Shown here one piece after another: positions 21,400 to 32,864 of a stretch of DNA of 64,000 nucleotides. The stretch is taken from NCBI GenBank assembly GCA_021927905.1, contig BLLK01000069.1, forward strand, positions 248,001-312,000, in the 5' to 3' direction. The position numbers and the translations under genes are program-made. The DNA comes from Chaetoceros tenuissimus (taxonomy: Eukaryota; Bacillariophyta; Thalassiosirophyceae; Chaetocerotales; Chaetocerotaceae). Position 1 is the first letter of the stretch; each line of letters opens with the position of its first letter. The notes below the pieces were generated by a model. That model was not told the origin of the DNA. It did no database searches and worked only from the letters and a program-made list of their open reading frames with translations.

Positions 21400-24300
21400 A
21401 TGACAGGACATTCTATCTTAGCAGCAGCTTTGCAGCTGTTACTACTGTGTGGCCATTTCACAAAGAGTACAATAGCAAAGCCACATGAAAGACATCACCA
21501 ACATGAACACCTAATCTCTACTTCAAGAAGAACATACGAAGATGACAAGTACTTTTCCATTGACGATAACCTCTACATCAAAGAGTCTAATCAAATCTTT
21601 GCTCATGGCGGTGTCCCATCTGCTTCTACATCTTCTGCTTCCGCTTCGGGCTCTCGACAAGAAAGCATCTGGAATACCATTCAAAACTTGGATAATAACT
21701 ACAAAGTGCCACCATTTTACGAAACGTAAGTCTCTGATTTCCATCTATTGATTGCTTTCGACATTTGCTGATGTAAAAAATATTTATTCTTGATAGCATC
21801 AATGGATCCAAGACTTTGACGAAAGTGAAGTACATGGTGTTGCCTATCTGGTGGAGTGACGAAGACACATCGAATGCATTTGACCTAACCCCCATCAGAA
21901 ATAACTTTGACGCGGTTGTACAATATTACAAAGATATGAGTTACAATAAGTTTGAACTTAGCTATCAAATTGTTCCTCAGACTGTTTTTCCTGTATCGAG
22001 TGTGAATCCTTCTTGGGGCAATACCGACGAAGATGCATGTGTTGAAATTCTTAGAAACATGGGATATGAACAAGGCGTAAATTATGATTCTATTGCTCTC
22101 GTGTATAATGTTGCGCAAAATGGTCCTTTTTCCGGTGGAGGAGGATGGGGCGGTTTGAATAGTAGAATGCAATGGAATTCGTATCCAACTTATATTGTAA
22201 GTATGACTTACTTGTAGATAGGAACAATCTTTCTTTGATCGCAAGGTTCATCTAATTTTTTTTCTTTGGCATTTATTTGAATACAGTCAGTACTGCGTCA
22301 TGAGATAGGGCACAACTTTGGACATCCTCATCATGTTTCAAATAGTTACAATTATAGATTCACTAAACCTCAAATGCTAGAAGGTGGTGCTGAGAATGCT
22401 GCACCATACGATGGATGGGATATGATGTCGGGTGGAAACGATGTCGATGACGACATGAATCCTCACTTTGCTGCTGCATCAAAATGGTTTTACAATTGGA
22501 TTCCAGATGATTCAATCATTCATATGCAGCCAGAAGGGTCTACTAGTCAATGCCCAAATTGTGTTTCTTCGGGAACCTTTACTTTGCGACCATTTGAGGA
22601 TCCAAATCTTTCTCCTACCGCAAATAGAAAAATGGGTATTCACATTCCCATTGCTGTGACTGACAATGGTGAAACACTCTATAGCTACTGGTTGTCGTAT
22701 CGAGGAACTGGATATGATGGAGCTGCAGCAAACGGACTAAGTGTCCATCTTACTTGGTTTAATTTGGACGGAAGTAACTATGGATCTCAATATGATTCAC
22801 TCAACTATGACGCATTTGGAGACACCGAAACTACAAATGACTCATTTGTCGAAAATGGGAGTTGCTATCATATTTTCCCAAGTGCATACATGATTGATCG
22901 AGCTGAAGATAGTGTCAATGCTGTACAACCTGTTGTCTGTGTGGAGTCTATTGATGTTGGAAACAGTATCACTGTCACTGTTGAATTCCTTGATACTTCT
23001 TCACCTCCAAATCAGCAAATTGCAACCGTTGATACAACAGTAAAATGTGGAAATACTGCAGAGGCCTCTGTGATAGCATTGGTCTCAAGCAATAATAGCT
23101 TGGTCAAAGTTGAGGGTACCGGAGATATCTCGACTTCTATGTGCGCTACAAGTGGAAGCTTTGCAGGATATTACTACGATCAATTTCCCTACTCTCCATT
23201 GACTTACTCGTCCAATGTTGAGTATGGGTCGTACCTACGTCAAGCCTCAAGCAGTTCTTGTTCAACTTCCAACTATAGAGCTGTCAATGACGAAACTTAC
23301 ATTCTTGTTCCAACTTCGAATTTTAGTGGAGGGAGAATGGAGATTTCGTGCGTGAAAGCTCCGGAGGATCAGTTTGAGGAACGAGCTCCATCAAAAGGTT
23401 GGAGACTATGGGCAGATAAATCCCATACTACTTCTGGATGGGCATGGGATATTTCATTCATCCAGTTTTATACCAATAGTGATTGTTCTGGAAGTGCAAT
23501 CGAAAATGACGGAACTCCTGTGCACTCTGGATCGTATGATTTAGTTTATTGGGGACCTCAGAATGCCTTTAAAACCGGTGGAACTTGGGGAGGTAGGACT
23601 GATGAAAATGGAGAGTTCTATATCGGGATGACCTTCTCAACTAAAAAGGAAATCAAGTGCATTAAGTTTAAACATTCTGGTGATAAGCTAGCTAATGAAG
23701 TACGCGTTCAAGCAAAGAATGACTCGACGGGGGAATGGGAAAATTCATACATTGCAAAAGACTTGGGTTTTGAAAATGTAATCGAAATGCGTTACGATGA
23801 TACTAGTAGTCCTGTAGCATCCCCTGTCACCAATAGTCCTGTAGCAGCTCCTGTCACCAATAGCCCCGTTACATCTCCTGTTACCAATAGTCCTGTTGCA
23901 GCGCCTGTCTCACCACCAGTCTCCTCACCAACTTTCAACGAAGATGAGTTTGAGGAACAAGCTCCGTCAAAAGGTTGGAGACTATGGGCAGATAAATCCC
24001 ACACCACTTCTGGATGGGCCTGGGATATCTCTTTCATTCAATTCTACAACAGCGTTGACTGTTCTGGAAGTGCAATCGCAAATGACGGAACACCGATTCA
24101 TTCCGGATCGTATGATCTTCAAGGTTGGGGACCTCAGAATGCCTTTACAAACAGTGGCGCTTGGGGAGGTCGAACTGATGATAATGGAGAGTTCTATATC
24201 GGAATGAGATTCTCATCCGCGAAGGATATCAAGTGCATTAAGTTCAAACATTCAGGTGATAAGCTGGCTAATGAAGTACGCATTCAAGCAAAGAATGATT

Positions 24301-24710
24301 CGACGGGAGTATGGGAGAATGCATACATTGCAAAAGACTTGGGTTTTGAAAATGTAATTGAAATGCGCTATGATGTATTAGATGACGATGGCTCTTGTGT
24401 AGATTTTCCAGATGGTATCAAATGGAATAAAAAGGGAGCTATTAGAACCTGCTCTTGGATTGAAGGAAACCCAAGTACAAGGTGTAAGAAGAAAAAAGCA
24501 AAGGCGCTATGTCCCAATGCCTGCGGCACAACTAGCAGTTGGTGTGGATCTAACCTTGCAGATGCCAAGGGTATGATCCAAACTACCCCTACAAGCACTA
24601 CATACAAGGGCTGTGCATGGGTTAGAAGGAGTTCAACCAAGATTGAAAATCGATGCAAGAAAGGTAATATTGCTCTGGCATGTAGACTTACATGCAAGGA
24701 TTATGTCTAA
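21400..24710 (+). CDS. Secreted zinc metalloprotease (gametolysin/M11-like) with duplicated C-terminal modules
   Basis: Three exons: 21400-21725, 21797-22196 and 22287-24710, phases 2 and 0, give 1049 residues. Residues 1-26 are a signal peptide. The zinc site HEIGHNFGHPH at 247-257 fits HExxHxxGxxH, and WDMMSGG about 40 residues later fits a metzincin Met-turn. The exon 2/3 splice sits just before the zinc motif. Residues about 605-745 and 797-938 are two near-identical modules starting FEE(R/Q)APSKGWRLW, resembling discoidin-type carbohydrate-binding domains. A Pro-Val-Thr-Asn-Ser linker (repeats of VTNSPVA) joins them. The C-terminal 100 residues hold two Cys-rich ShK-like segments. It probably acts outside the cell, on wall or matrix glycoproteins, as gametolysin does in Chlamydomonas. 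Confidence 0.88.
23373..24375 (+). repeat. Direct duplication of a 427-bp coding module
   Basis: 23373-23799 and 23949-24375 are direct copies at an offset of 576 bp, separated by the linker repeat. Long runs are identical at DNA level, including many third positions, so the duplication is recent or kept alike by gene conversion. Confidence 0.85.
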
Positions 24711-25056
24711 ATTAAGTGAATAGTCATGAAGCTATAATAGTTATATATATAATTTTTTATAAAGCTTAGACTATACAGAAACCCAATGAAGCAATACTTT
24801 TGCTTGGTCTTTCTTCTTTTTTTTCAAAACAATGCTGTTTGTTTTTGCTCTTGTGGCTTCATTTCAACCCCTCTCGTTTGTAAAAGGGGAAAGTACAAAG
24901 AATGTTCTAGAACAAAATGACAAAATTAAACATGGAAAGGAAGGTGAGAAAAGATTCTTCGTGATGCGTTGAATTCTCAATCCTCAGTCCAATAATCCAT
25001 AATCATAGCGCTGAAACCCCTTCAAAAAAGAATTAATATATTATATGTAAAGCAGC
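24711..25056. other. Intergenic, no gene seen
   Basis: 346 bp of AT-rich sequence with T-rich and A-rich runs. No motif recognised. Confidence 0.35.
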
Positions 25057-25656
25057 ATGAGTGAAGTAACAGAGCCGAGCAAGATTATGTCAATGGATGA
25101 ATTCTATGAAGCCACTGACAATGGAAATAAACTCATGGATCGGGTTTGGTATTGTCTAGGATCTACAGAAGCAGTATCTGATCAAAAGGTATTCTGGGAA
25201 CATTGGTATTGGAAAGAAGGTGAAGAATCAAAAGAAATTGGAAGTAAAGCAAAGGAAGGTTGTAATCATACACTAACGATTGAAAGCGAAGGAGACAATA
25301 AGGTTGTGGATTATCCAACCTGGCCATTGACATTTACCAAAGATTCTTTCAAAATGTGGCCAGCGATTGATTTGAAATGTACCGTAATTGCACCTATTGG
25401 ATTGACTATGCAACCTGTAATGTTTCCAAAAGACGATTCGCGCACAGAGTTCCGCGTAGATTACTGTTCTATGATGGGTAAAAAGTTGTACTTCATTTTT
25501 GTTTTGGATCCTCTCATTTCAAAGGAAGCAAAGGATGCAGAGTTCAAGAAATTGGAATCTGACTTTGGAGTAAAGAAGGAATGGTTTCAATTTGTACAAT
25601 GGGATGAAAAGTATGTTGTTGGATCAACTGGGGAACCCGACATTAATCCAAAGTGA
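25057..25656 (+). CDS. Conserved-looking soluble protein, unknown function
   Basis: An intronless frame of 199 residues, ATG directly after AAAGCAGC. It has no signal peptide and no membrane helix. The composition is that of a compact globular protein rich in Trp, Tyr and Phe (DRVWYCLGSTEAV, FWEHWYWKEG, VDYPTWPLTF, WFQFVQWDEKYVV). Predicted mostly beta by eye, with a lysine-rich helix near residue 160. A lipid- or pigment-binding barrel is possible but I could not assign a family. It converges with the next gene, 46 bp between stop codons. Confidence 0.7.
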   Translation: MSEVTEPSKIMSMDEFYEATDNGNKLMDRVWYCLGSTEAVSDQKVFWEHWYWKEGEESKEIGSKAKEGCNHTLTIESEGDNKVVDYPTWPLTFTKDSFKMWPAIDLKCTVIAPIGLTMQPVMFPKDDSRTEFRVDYCSMMGKKLYFIFVLDPLISKEAKDAEFKKLESDFGVKKEWFQFVQWDEKYVVGSTGEPDINPK

Positions 25657-25702
25657 GAAAAGTAAAAATATGTAAAATAGAAGTTTACAGTCATGTTCCT
25701 AT

Positions 25703-27181
25703 CTAAGAAGAACTTTTAGCATCTGTCTTGCATAGAATTATTTGCATAGACTGGAATATAATTCCAACAAACTTGGTACACCCTTCTGAATCAAGTTGTT
25801 CTTTGCTTTGTGTTTCCTTGGCTATGCAAAGTTTCAATTCATTCTCCAAATTAGGATACGAAAACATACCAGACTCTCGATTAGATAATATGCTGGCAAA
25901 TGTAGCAAGTAGCTTTGGTAAATTTGCTAAAGCAACTATACCACGTCCAACTTGATAGCATTCAATGATACTTTTTGCAAAAATCAAGATTGCAATTTGA
26001 CTATCTAAATACGATAAAAACCGAGCTACGCATACAATGTTGAGATTGCTGAGTTCGTCTATACAAGGAGGTGACATCAATTGCAAAAACTTCTTTTTGA
26101 CAGCTTGAATGAATATCTTGCTTCCTTCAAATTTCGGATTCTCATTTGACAAAAGATGAACAATTTGATTCTCCATGCAATATGGTACACAATCACGCGA
26201 CGAAGGTTCGTCTATCCCATTACTAACCACAATTCCGAAAAAGGATTGAATAGCCCATTCTGCAGCCACCTCTGGCGGCACAACATCGTCATTATTTTCC
26301 TTTTTCTCTACTAGATGCTCATAATAGCTATTCAATGTAGACCTATAATGCTCCAATGAACATTTACTTCCTTTGTCCAAAGGAAGACGCGAAAAGGTCA
26401 TTTTCAATTCGTATCCAATACCAAGTTGATACCTAGACCTTTTCCTAGAAGAAAAAGATGAACTTTCTTCCTGCTTTTCAATTTTTGCAATTTCATATTC
26501 ATGAATTGAATTTTCTAGGATTTCCAATTCGGCCGTGGAAAGAAATTGACATTTGTGTAATTCTTGTGCCAACATGAATCTAGAAGTAAGACCGACTTCA
26601 TTTCGACTAGGAGATCTTAGTAATGCCTGTTTCAAGGGAGTCCATTTCGAAGGAAAGAATCTAACAACACGTAGTAATTGTGGCGGAATCAAATTTGCTT
26701 CTTGATCATCGTTTCCTTGCGTTTCTTTCAATTTACGAAATGCTGCAATGTGTGGCTCAAGTGCTAATATACTCGTGGCAGATATGTGACTACTCGTGTT
26801 TCTCTTGTTGGCATTTGATGTCTCCTTTATATCTTGCACTTCATTGGTTTCTTCTTGATTAGATTCAGATATTTGTTCCAAGCTTTTCTGAAAGATATTC
26901 GAGAAAGAACTGCCTCCTTTGTTTCTGGAGTCCTTTGACTCTTTTCGGTATGATGCGAGAGCCTCTAGAAGGCCTTTTGTGTCACTTTCTCCATCTCTTT
27001 GGAAATTTGGAGCTCGAAACTGCCTTGTTGAAGTCATTTGCAAATGATGTCTATGAGTATAGGCTATGGAATAGTCTAATACATAATGCAAGATGAATTG
27101 TAATTGCATCCACATTCTTGCTGCTGTTGGCTGTTGAAGATTGAAAAAAGGAGTGGGATCTCTACGTACGTATAAATTCAT
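25703..27181 (-). CDS. Helical protein of unknown function
   Basis: An intronless frame of 492 residues. The first 48 residues (up to a second Met at 27037, MTSTRQFRAPNF) look less conserved, so translation may begin there. A polar disordered segment spans about 60-150. The rest is predicted helical with regularly spaced Leu (LLRVVRFFPSKWTPLKQALL, HKCQFLSTAELEILENSI) and a basic stretch SSRKRSRYQ that could be a nuclear signal. The second half ends in several amphipathic helices. No recognised domain; its layout would fit a nuclear scaffold subunit. Confidence 0.65.
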   Translation of the reverse strand: MNLYVRRDPTPFFNLQQPTAARMWMQLQFILHYVLDYSIAYTHRHHLQMTSTRQFRAPNFQRDGESDTKGLLEALASYRKESKDSRNKGGSSFSNIFQKSLEQISESNQEETNEVQDIKETSNANKRNTSSHISATSILALEPHIAAFRKLKETQGNDDQEANLIPPQLLRVVRFFPSKWTPLKQALLRSPSRNEVGLTSRFMLAQELHKCQFLSTAELEILENSIHEYEIAKIEKQEESSSFSSRKRSRYQLGIGYELKMTFSRLPLDKGSKCSLEHYRSTLNSYYEHLVEKKENNDDVVPPEVAAEWAIQSFFGIVVSNGIDEPSSRDCVPYCMENQIVHLLSNENPKFEGSKIFIQAVKKKFLQLMSPPCIDELSNLNIVCVARFLSYLDSQIAILIFAKSIIECYQVGRGIVALANLPKLLATFASILSNRESGMFSYPNLENELKLCIAKETQSKEQLDSEGCTKFVGIIFQSMQIILCKTDAKSSS

Positions 27182-27677
27182 ACGACATTTATTTGTTTCA
27201 TTTGTCCCAACAAAGACTAAATTACAAGCTCTCCTGATGAAGTTAGCATCACGTACTTAAACTTTAGTAATCGCATCGCAAAATAATGGTCCATAATTGC
27301 AATTGAGGAAGATGCATCTTTCAGGACCGCTGTGATCAAGTTCAAGTCGTGAAAGCAGGAGGGATACACGCCACAGCTGCTATCAAAAGCTGCAACGCAT
27401 CAAAGATCCAGCAACAAAGGGACTCACGTGAAAATCACTTTCTTTTGCTCTTAAGAAAAGAAGCAATTCGATAACAACAAGTTCTGTTGTTTCAGACTTT
27501 GTACTACAAATAAAGGTCTGCTTGCTCTCTTCTACTACGCGACTGTACGACTAGTAGAGCCTTCGCCCCTAGTAGCCTTATTGACTAGACTCGTAATCCT
27601 ACAAAACATTTATATCCACACTTTCACTTTCTAAAGAAGAGGGTAGAAAAACGTTTCAAATTTTCCACTCGATTTAC
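27182..27677. other. Divergent promoter region of the ferric reductase fusion
   Basis: 496 bp between two diverging start codons. No iron-response motif recognised. Confidence 0.35.
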
Positions 27678-30585
27678 ATGTCAGATATGCATACTCAAAA
27701 TCCTATAGGAAGAGATAGCGACAAGGAGGCTTTTCTTCCATCACTTTCAAAAGAAGAGCACAGAGCCTCTCTTGCTTCGAGAAGAAGTTCCATGGATTTG
27801 CAACCTGCCCCTACACTATTCCTTAGAGCAAGTGCTACAATCAACGCAGAAAAGGCAGAAAATGGAGTTGCTTTTGCATCAGGTGATGGTGAAAAAAGTA
27901 AAGAGAAAAAGATGCCACAAATTGCAAAAACTTTGTCAAGGGCTATTTCATCCTTTTTTCAAGGCGGAGATGATGATGACGACGATAGCGAACATCAGTG
28001 GTTTCGTTTTGGTAATCAACATGAGAAATTCCTGTGTTGTTTACGTGACGATGCCTTTGTTCGTTACTACTTCTTTACCCTAGCAGTGCCAGGTGAGCTT
28101 TGTGTTGATTATTTATTCAATTCAACGTGTTCCTTTTTCTTGGCATTTATTGATCTAACCCTTTCATTCAGTCTTTTTTACAATGGTATATGCCATTGCT
28201 ATTCTATTTCCACCAAGTTATAGAGAAAAAGTACCGTGGCTGCTTTGGACGGATGGAGCTTTGAAAAGAAATGATGAGGGTTTGTATTCTATTTGTCCAA
28301 GGCCATCCATCTGTTCAGAGGGTGTAGTCGAAATTATCCTCATTAGTATTTCAAGACTTACAGCATTTGCATCTTATACACTCATGGCGCAAACCTTTTT
28401 GAGTAAGATGCACTGCACAGTTCATTATCTATCTACTACTTACTTGGGGAAAATTGTTCCCTTTTCTCAGCTTCATCACGTACATACTCTGAATGGAAGG
28501 TGGTTCGCTATTCTTGCAATTCTACACACTATTGGACATTTTATTCGATGGATCAAACGAGCAGATATGAATCTTTTAGGAACTCAAGTTGGTGTTAGTG
28601 GTCTCATTGCTATTGTTGCAATGATAATGATCGTTTGGGCAATGTCAGGACAGCAGGAGCGCAAGACTAAAGATCAAATGTCAAAGGTAGAGAGAATCAA
28701 AAATTTGATGAACAGCACTCGAGGAGCAAAATGGGTACATGAAATGACTTTTGAGAAGAGGTTCAATTTGCATTACTATTTCATGTTTATATTGGTCGCT
28801 GCATTGCTTGCTCATACACCACGCTGTGCAATTATTACGGCTGTATTTCTAGGACTGTGGATTCTTGACTATGTCTATGGACTTCTCTTCAAAACGTTCC
28901 GCCTTGATCTCGTAGAATTCACACCCCTACCAAACAATTCTGGAGTGCAAATGCTTTGGAAGAATCCAATCGGCTTTCATGCTAACAGTGGTGAATATGT
29001 CAAAGTGCAGCTCCCCTGGCTTGAAAGAGGAGGCTCAGAGTGGCATCCATTCAGTATCTATATGAATGAAGCTACATCTGAAGGTATGAACGAAGTTTTG
29101 TACGGTAGAAATAGATTAGAAGGACAGGAAAAGGAAGTAATCACAACTTCTACAGCGTTGCTGCTGATTGAGATTCAGAATGAGTTCGCTCATGTAAATG
29201 GCAAGCTTCATGAAGGCGTGGAAGATGTAATGGAACTTACCAATATGCTTGAAAATGTGAAACGGCTAACTGAAGTTGTAAGGTCAAACGGTGGTAAAAT
29301 TATCCATGTACCTTATTCTTGGAGCAAAGACGAATTAAGCAATCCTCAAAGACATGTAGGCATCTTGAAAGGAATTCGTGCCGGGAAGTTCTTTCAAGAA
29401 GGAACATGGAATGCAGAGTTTTTTGAAGGCTTCGAACCGAAAGTTGCTGATATTGTTGTGAAAGGCAAAAATGGTCTAGACGGATTTATTGGTACTGATT
29501 TACAAGGCCAACTCACCAATCATGGTATCAAAACTGTGATTGTTGCAGGATACCTCACCAATATGTGTGTAGAGAGCACAGTGAGATCTGCATATGAGAG
29601 GGGATACAATGTCATTACTCTGACAGATGGAACGGCATGCACGAGCCTACAAGAGCAAGAGGCAGTATGTAAATTCTCTTTTCCAATGTTTAGTCAGCCT
29701 ATGACTTGCACTGAAGCGGAAAGTCTATTCCTATCCAAAAAGCCGAGAAAGATAAGAGATGTGAGCTTGAGTCAGAGCGACATTTCCATAGAGTTTTCAG
29801 AACTTGACGAAGACTCAGACGATGAAGAGCTCTTCAGCGTTGATGCTGAGTGGCAGACAAATCTGGATTCTTTCGTTATGCATGTCTACAACTTGAATAA
29901 AAAGAAGAACTTGACTGCGTCTGTCAAAGAAGAGCACTTGATTCTTGCCGAAGCTCGAGAAGACCTTAGATCACAGTATGAGACAACACAAATCTTTGTC
30001 GTTCCTGCTGGTGACTGGACAAAGAATGTCTATAAGGAAGTTAGTGAGAGGAAGCAACTTCGATCTTGTTGGGTAAGAGGCCCATTCGTTTCACCATATT
30101 CTGTCGCCAGTAATTTTAGCAATCTCGTCCTTATCGCAACTGGTATTGGAATCACACCAGCGCTAGGAGTGATTGGTCAATACAAGGGAGCATCAAGATT
30201 CAAGACACTGATTTGGAGTACAAGATGTCCTCGAATGTTGAAGTTCTTTGCTCCGCTGTTGAAAGACTGCAACCTTGCAATCATCTATTACACTGGGAAA
30301 GAGATATTGACAGATAAGGAAGTTTTGAAGTTGATGTCGTATGGTAACATATTTATTCAGCGCTCTCGCCCAGATAGCCTCACAAAATCTGTATCTACAG
30401 TGATTACTACCACAGAATCATTACACTCGTATGAAAAGTATACTTCTCTTGATTCATTACCGGTAAAGACAAAGCAGCATTGGTGTTTGTTCTATTGTGG
30501 TGGTTCAGTTGGTATTTGTGAAATGTTCAAATCTTTTTCGAAAGAGAACAACATTAACTTTGAGTATGAACTATTTGATTGGTAA
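27678..30585 (+). CDS. Ferric reductase/NOX-type oxidoreductase with an inserted isochorismatase-like domain
   Basis: Two exons, 27678-28092 and 28172-30585, in phase 1, give 942 residues. After a disordered leader with an acidic run there are about six membrane helices of the ferric reductase type, with paired heme histidines in HTIGHFIRW and in LHYYFMFILVAALLAH. The FAD site WHPFSI is at 429-434. The flavin domain is then interrupted by about 170-200 residues of isochorismatase-like cysteine hydrolase: LLLIEIQNEF, VVKGKNGLDGFIGTDL and YLTNMCVEST. By alignment the triad is E472, K571 and C604, with Glu where the family has Asp. The reductase resumes at IFVVPAGDWTKN, with GPFVSPY, then IATGIGITPALG for NAD(P)H and a YCGG C-terminal motif. 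It probably moves electrons from NADPH across a membrane to Fe(III), Cu(II) or O2; the hydrolase role is unknown. Confidence 0.88.
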
Positions 30586-30674
30586 AGTTTAGAGAGAAGA
30601 TACATAGATAAACATGAAATGTTTATTTTCATTTAAAGTTCATTCTTTTCTTCGCTTTCTGTCTATTATAGATG

Positions 30675-30990
30675 TTACATTTGAATCTTATTTCTTAGCT
30701 CTCGATATCGTACAGCTTCTTCGTTTCGACCAAGAGCTTCGTGGACATTAGCTAAATTGTCATATGTTATTGCAAGGTGCAAATGGTTCAGGGGTAGATT
30801 TGATTCTCTGATGATCTACAATTCTCCAAAAGCTCAAGCGCCTTGTCAAATTCCTGCCGATGCAAATGTACGGTTGCGATACCTAAATAAGTTCGAGCTA
30901 GTGATAGATGATTTGGATTAAGAGATGTCCGTGTATAGTGAAAAGCTTTGAATAAGTTGAAGTTTTTGAAAATGTACAGCACTTAGTTTT
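30675..30990 (-). pseudogene. Truncated, frameshifted kinesin-light-chain-type TPR relic
   Basis: Two frames encode consecutive 42-residue TPR units. The first (NPNHLSLARTYLGIATVHLH, then EFDKALELLENC) runs to about 30818. The second (LNHLHLAITYDNLANVHEAL, then NEEAVRYRELRNKIQM and TAA) is in another frame. The switch falls at 30816-30817, where two extra bases (or one missing) separate the Cys and Ile codons. No ATG opens the first unit, and a stop precedes it. The piece lies between the 3' ends of the reductase and the transporter. A sequencing error could explain the shift, but not the missing 5' part. Confidence 0.75.
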
Positions 30991-31091
30991 TATATACAAC
31001 ACGAAATGAAGAGGTGTGGCTATGGAGCTTTATGTATACAATAAATATCCTAGAATCAATATTTTTCATATAAATTTGCACTTGTATTTTT

Positions 31092-32864
31092 TCACTCAAA
31101 TAGAATCATATAAGCTACTTCGACCAAAGCAATTACAAAGGCCGAATTCAGTACATCAGAATGATGAAAACCAATCTTGTTGTACATTGATCGAAGCTCT
31201 GTTTCGGATACCAAAGATAGCTGCATAAGAGATGCAATCAATAGCATCGACGAAAGCGCAAAAAATGATATTTTCAAATCAATAAACTTTGTTGAAAAGA
31301 CTCCCAATGCGACAGCTACATTGGTTAGTATTCTCAACGTATTGATTGTTGAGCACATACCTTCACTAGGCATATAGATGGATCTTAGAACACCTTCTGA
31401 TGGAACATAGATTCCAACAAAGAGTTCAAAGAGTACAAATGCTGCAAGGCATACTGAGAAAGATAGATTTGAATCTTCTTTTAGCATACATGGAACAAAA
31501 AGCAGGATCGACCCTATTCCATAACACAGAGATGTCATCACCGATACCGGAACAGGATCTAAGCCTTGTCCTGCTAATATTCCATCGCCATGACAAAGAA
31601 CTGAAGAAACAATCTTACGCATGATTGGAGCAATAAATCCACCAAACACTGCACTTGCCATGAATGAACCAAAGATGAGTCCATACGCCGGCTCACCTTG
31701 ACTATCAATTCCAAGTGCAGTAGAGGGAGCATAAGTTGCAAATGTGCGTAGGGCAGGGGACCACAGGAACACAAATGTTTGCAAAGCCCCTTCTGCAAGT
31801 CCTTGGATGATTCCAATTCTTAGAATTCTACTATCATTCTTGATTGTTTCAAATGCTCCACCTGTTATGAATCCCAAATGAGTTTAGAATCTATCACAAC
31901 TCTGAAATATAAAAGAGTAGAATCATTTTTTACTCACGCATATGGCTAAAGATAGACATTTCAACTTCATCATTTCCACTACTTCCGTAATTCTCTGTCC
32001 AGATAGACAATACAAGGGTAAGGGCGATAGATGTTGTAGCCACAGCTCCTTGAAAAGGACCAACTGGACCGAGAAACTCTGCCAAAGCATGCGCAAGGAA
32101 ACCTGAGAAAATTGCAGCAGAGTTACTGATGATAGACGAATCTCTCATTAAGAGTTCGAGAGATTCTTCATCAAACTTTCGATTGCGATGCTCGGTCACT
32201 AGCCATGCTTCGAAACAAGAACCCAATAGATTGGTAGTCACTCCTCCAATAACTCTTGCAGCTATAAGTCCAATTAACATAGGATGTTGCTCCATTTGAT
32301 TTATAATCATTTCAAGAACACAATACAAAGCCGCTGCTCTTTTCCTACCAAACTTATCCACAAAAGCTCCAATAAATGGAGATGAGAACGCTCCTGATAC
32401 GAACCCTAGGCAGTATAGTGAGGCAACAGAGTATCCATATCCTTCATATAGAACATACAAATGGGTTCCTATAGGGACAACCAAAATATTTCAAGACGTT
32501 AATGAATTTGTGAGTTGCATTCCAGTCACATCGATCTTTCTTTAATTATGTGACAAAACTTACCTTGGAGCCCATCAGCCAACATGATTGCCATATAGAC
32601 TATGAGATATTGAAGTCTGAAGAAATTGAATGAGGATTCTGTTGGATAATCATCATCTTCTCCATGCTCAGATAGATGGTAGTCTTGACTAATAATAGAT
32701 GCATCTAAGCAAGGAATGGATAAACCAGAAGCTTTACTTATGGGACCCATCATCACGAACTCATCATCCGAATCAGGTGGACTAAATGTAGGAGTGCCGG
32801 GAAAGCCAGCATCCTCTTCACTTGGACTGACGGCAGTCTGGAGGTCTACCAATGAGATTTTCAT
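31092..32864 (-). CDS. MFS transporter, MFSD5-like (molybdate-anion transporter family)
   Basis: Three exons: 32564-32864, 31938-32468 and 31092-31861, both introns in phase 1, give 533 residues. A polar N-terminal tail of about 80 residues precedes about 12 membrane helices. The MFS loop-2/3 signature is visible as GAFVDKFGRKRAA. The second half carries LYVPSEGVLRS-like IYVPSEGVLRS and STINTLRILTNVAVALGV, the pattern of MFSD5/MOT2 proteins. In Chlamydomonas and human cells, members of this family take up molybdate. The substrate here is inferred. The middle of the protein has the usual long cytosolic loop. A TPR pseudogene lies just past its stop. Confidence 0.82.

Noticed and set aside
30770-30830. 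tRNA-Gly-like phrase GGTTCAGGGGTAGA
   Set aside because: No B box or pairing stems follow, and the DNA is explained by TPR codons on the other strand.
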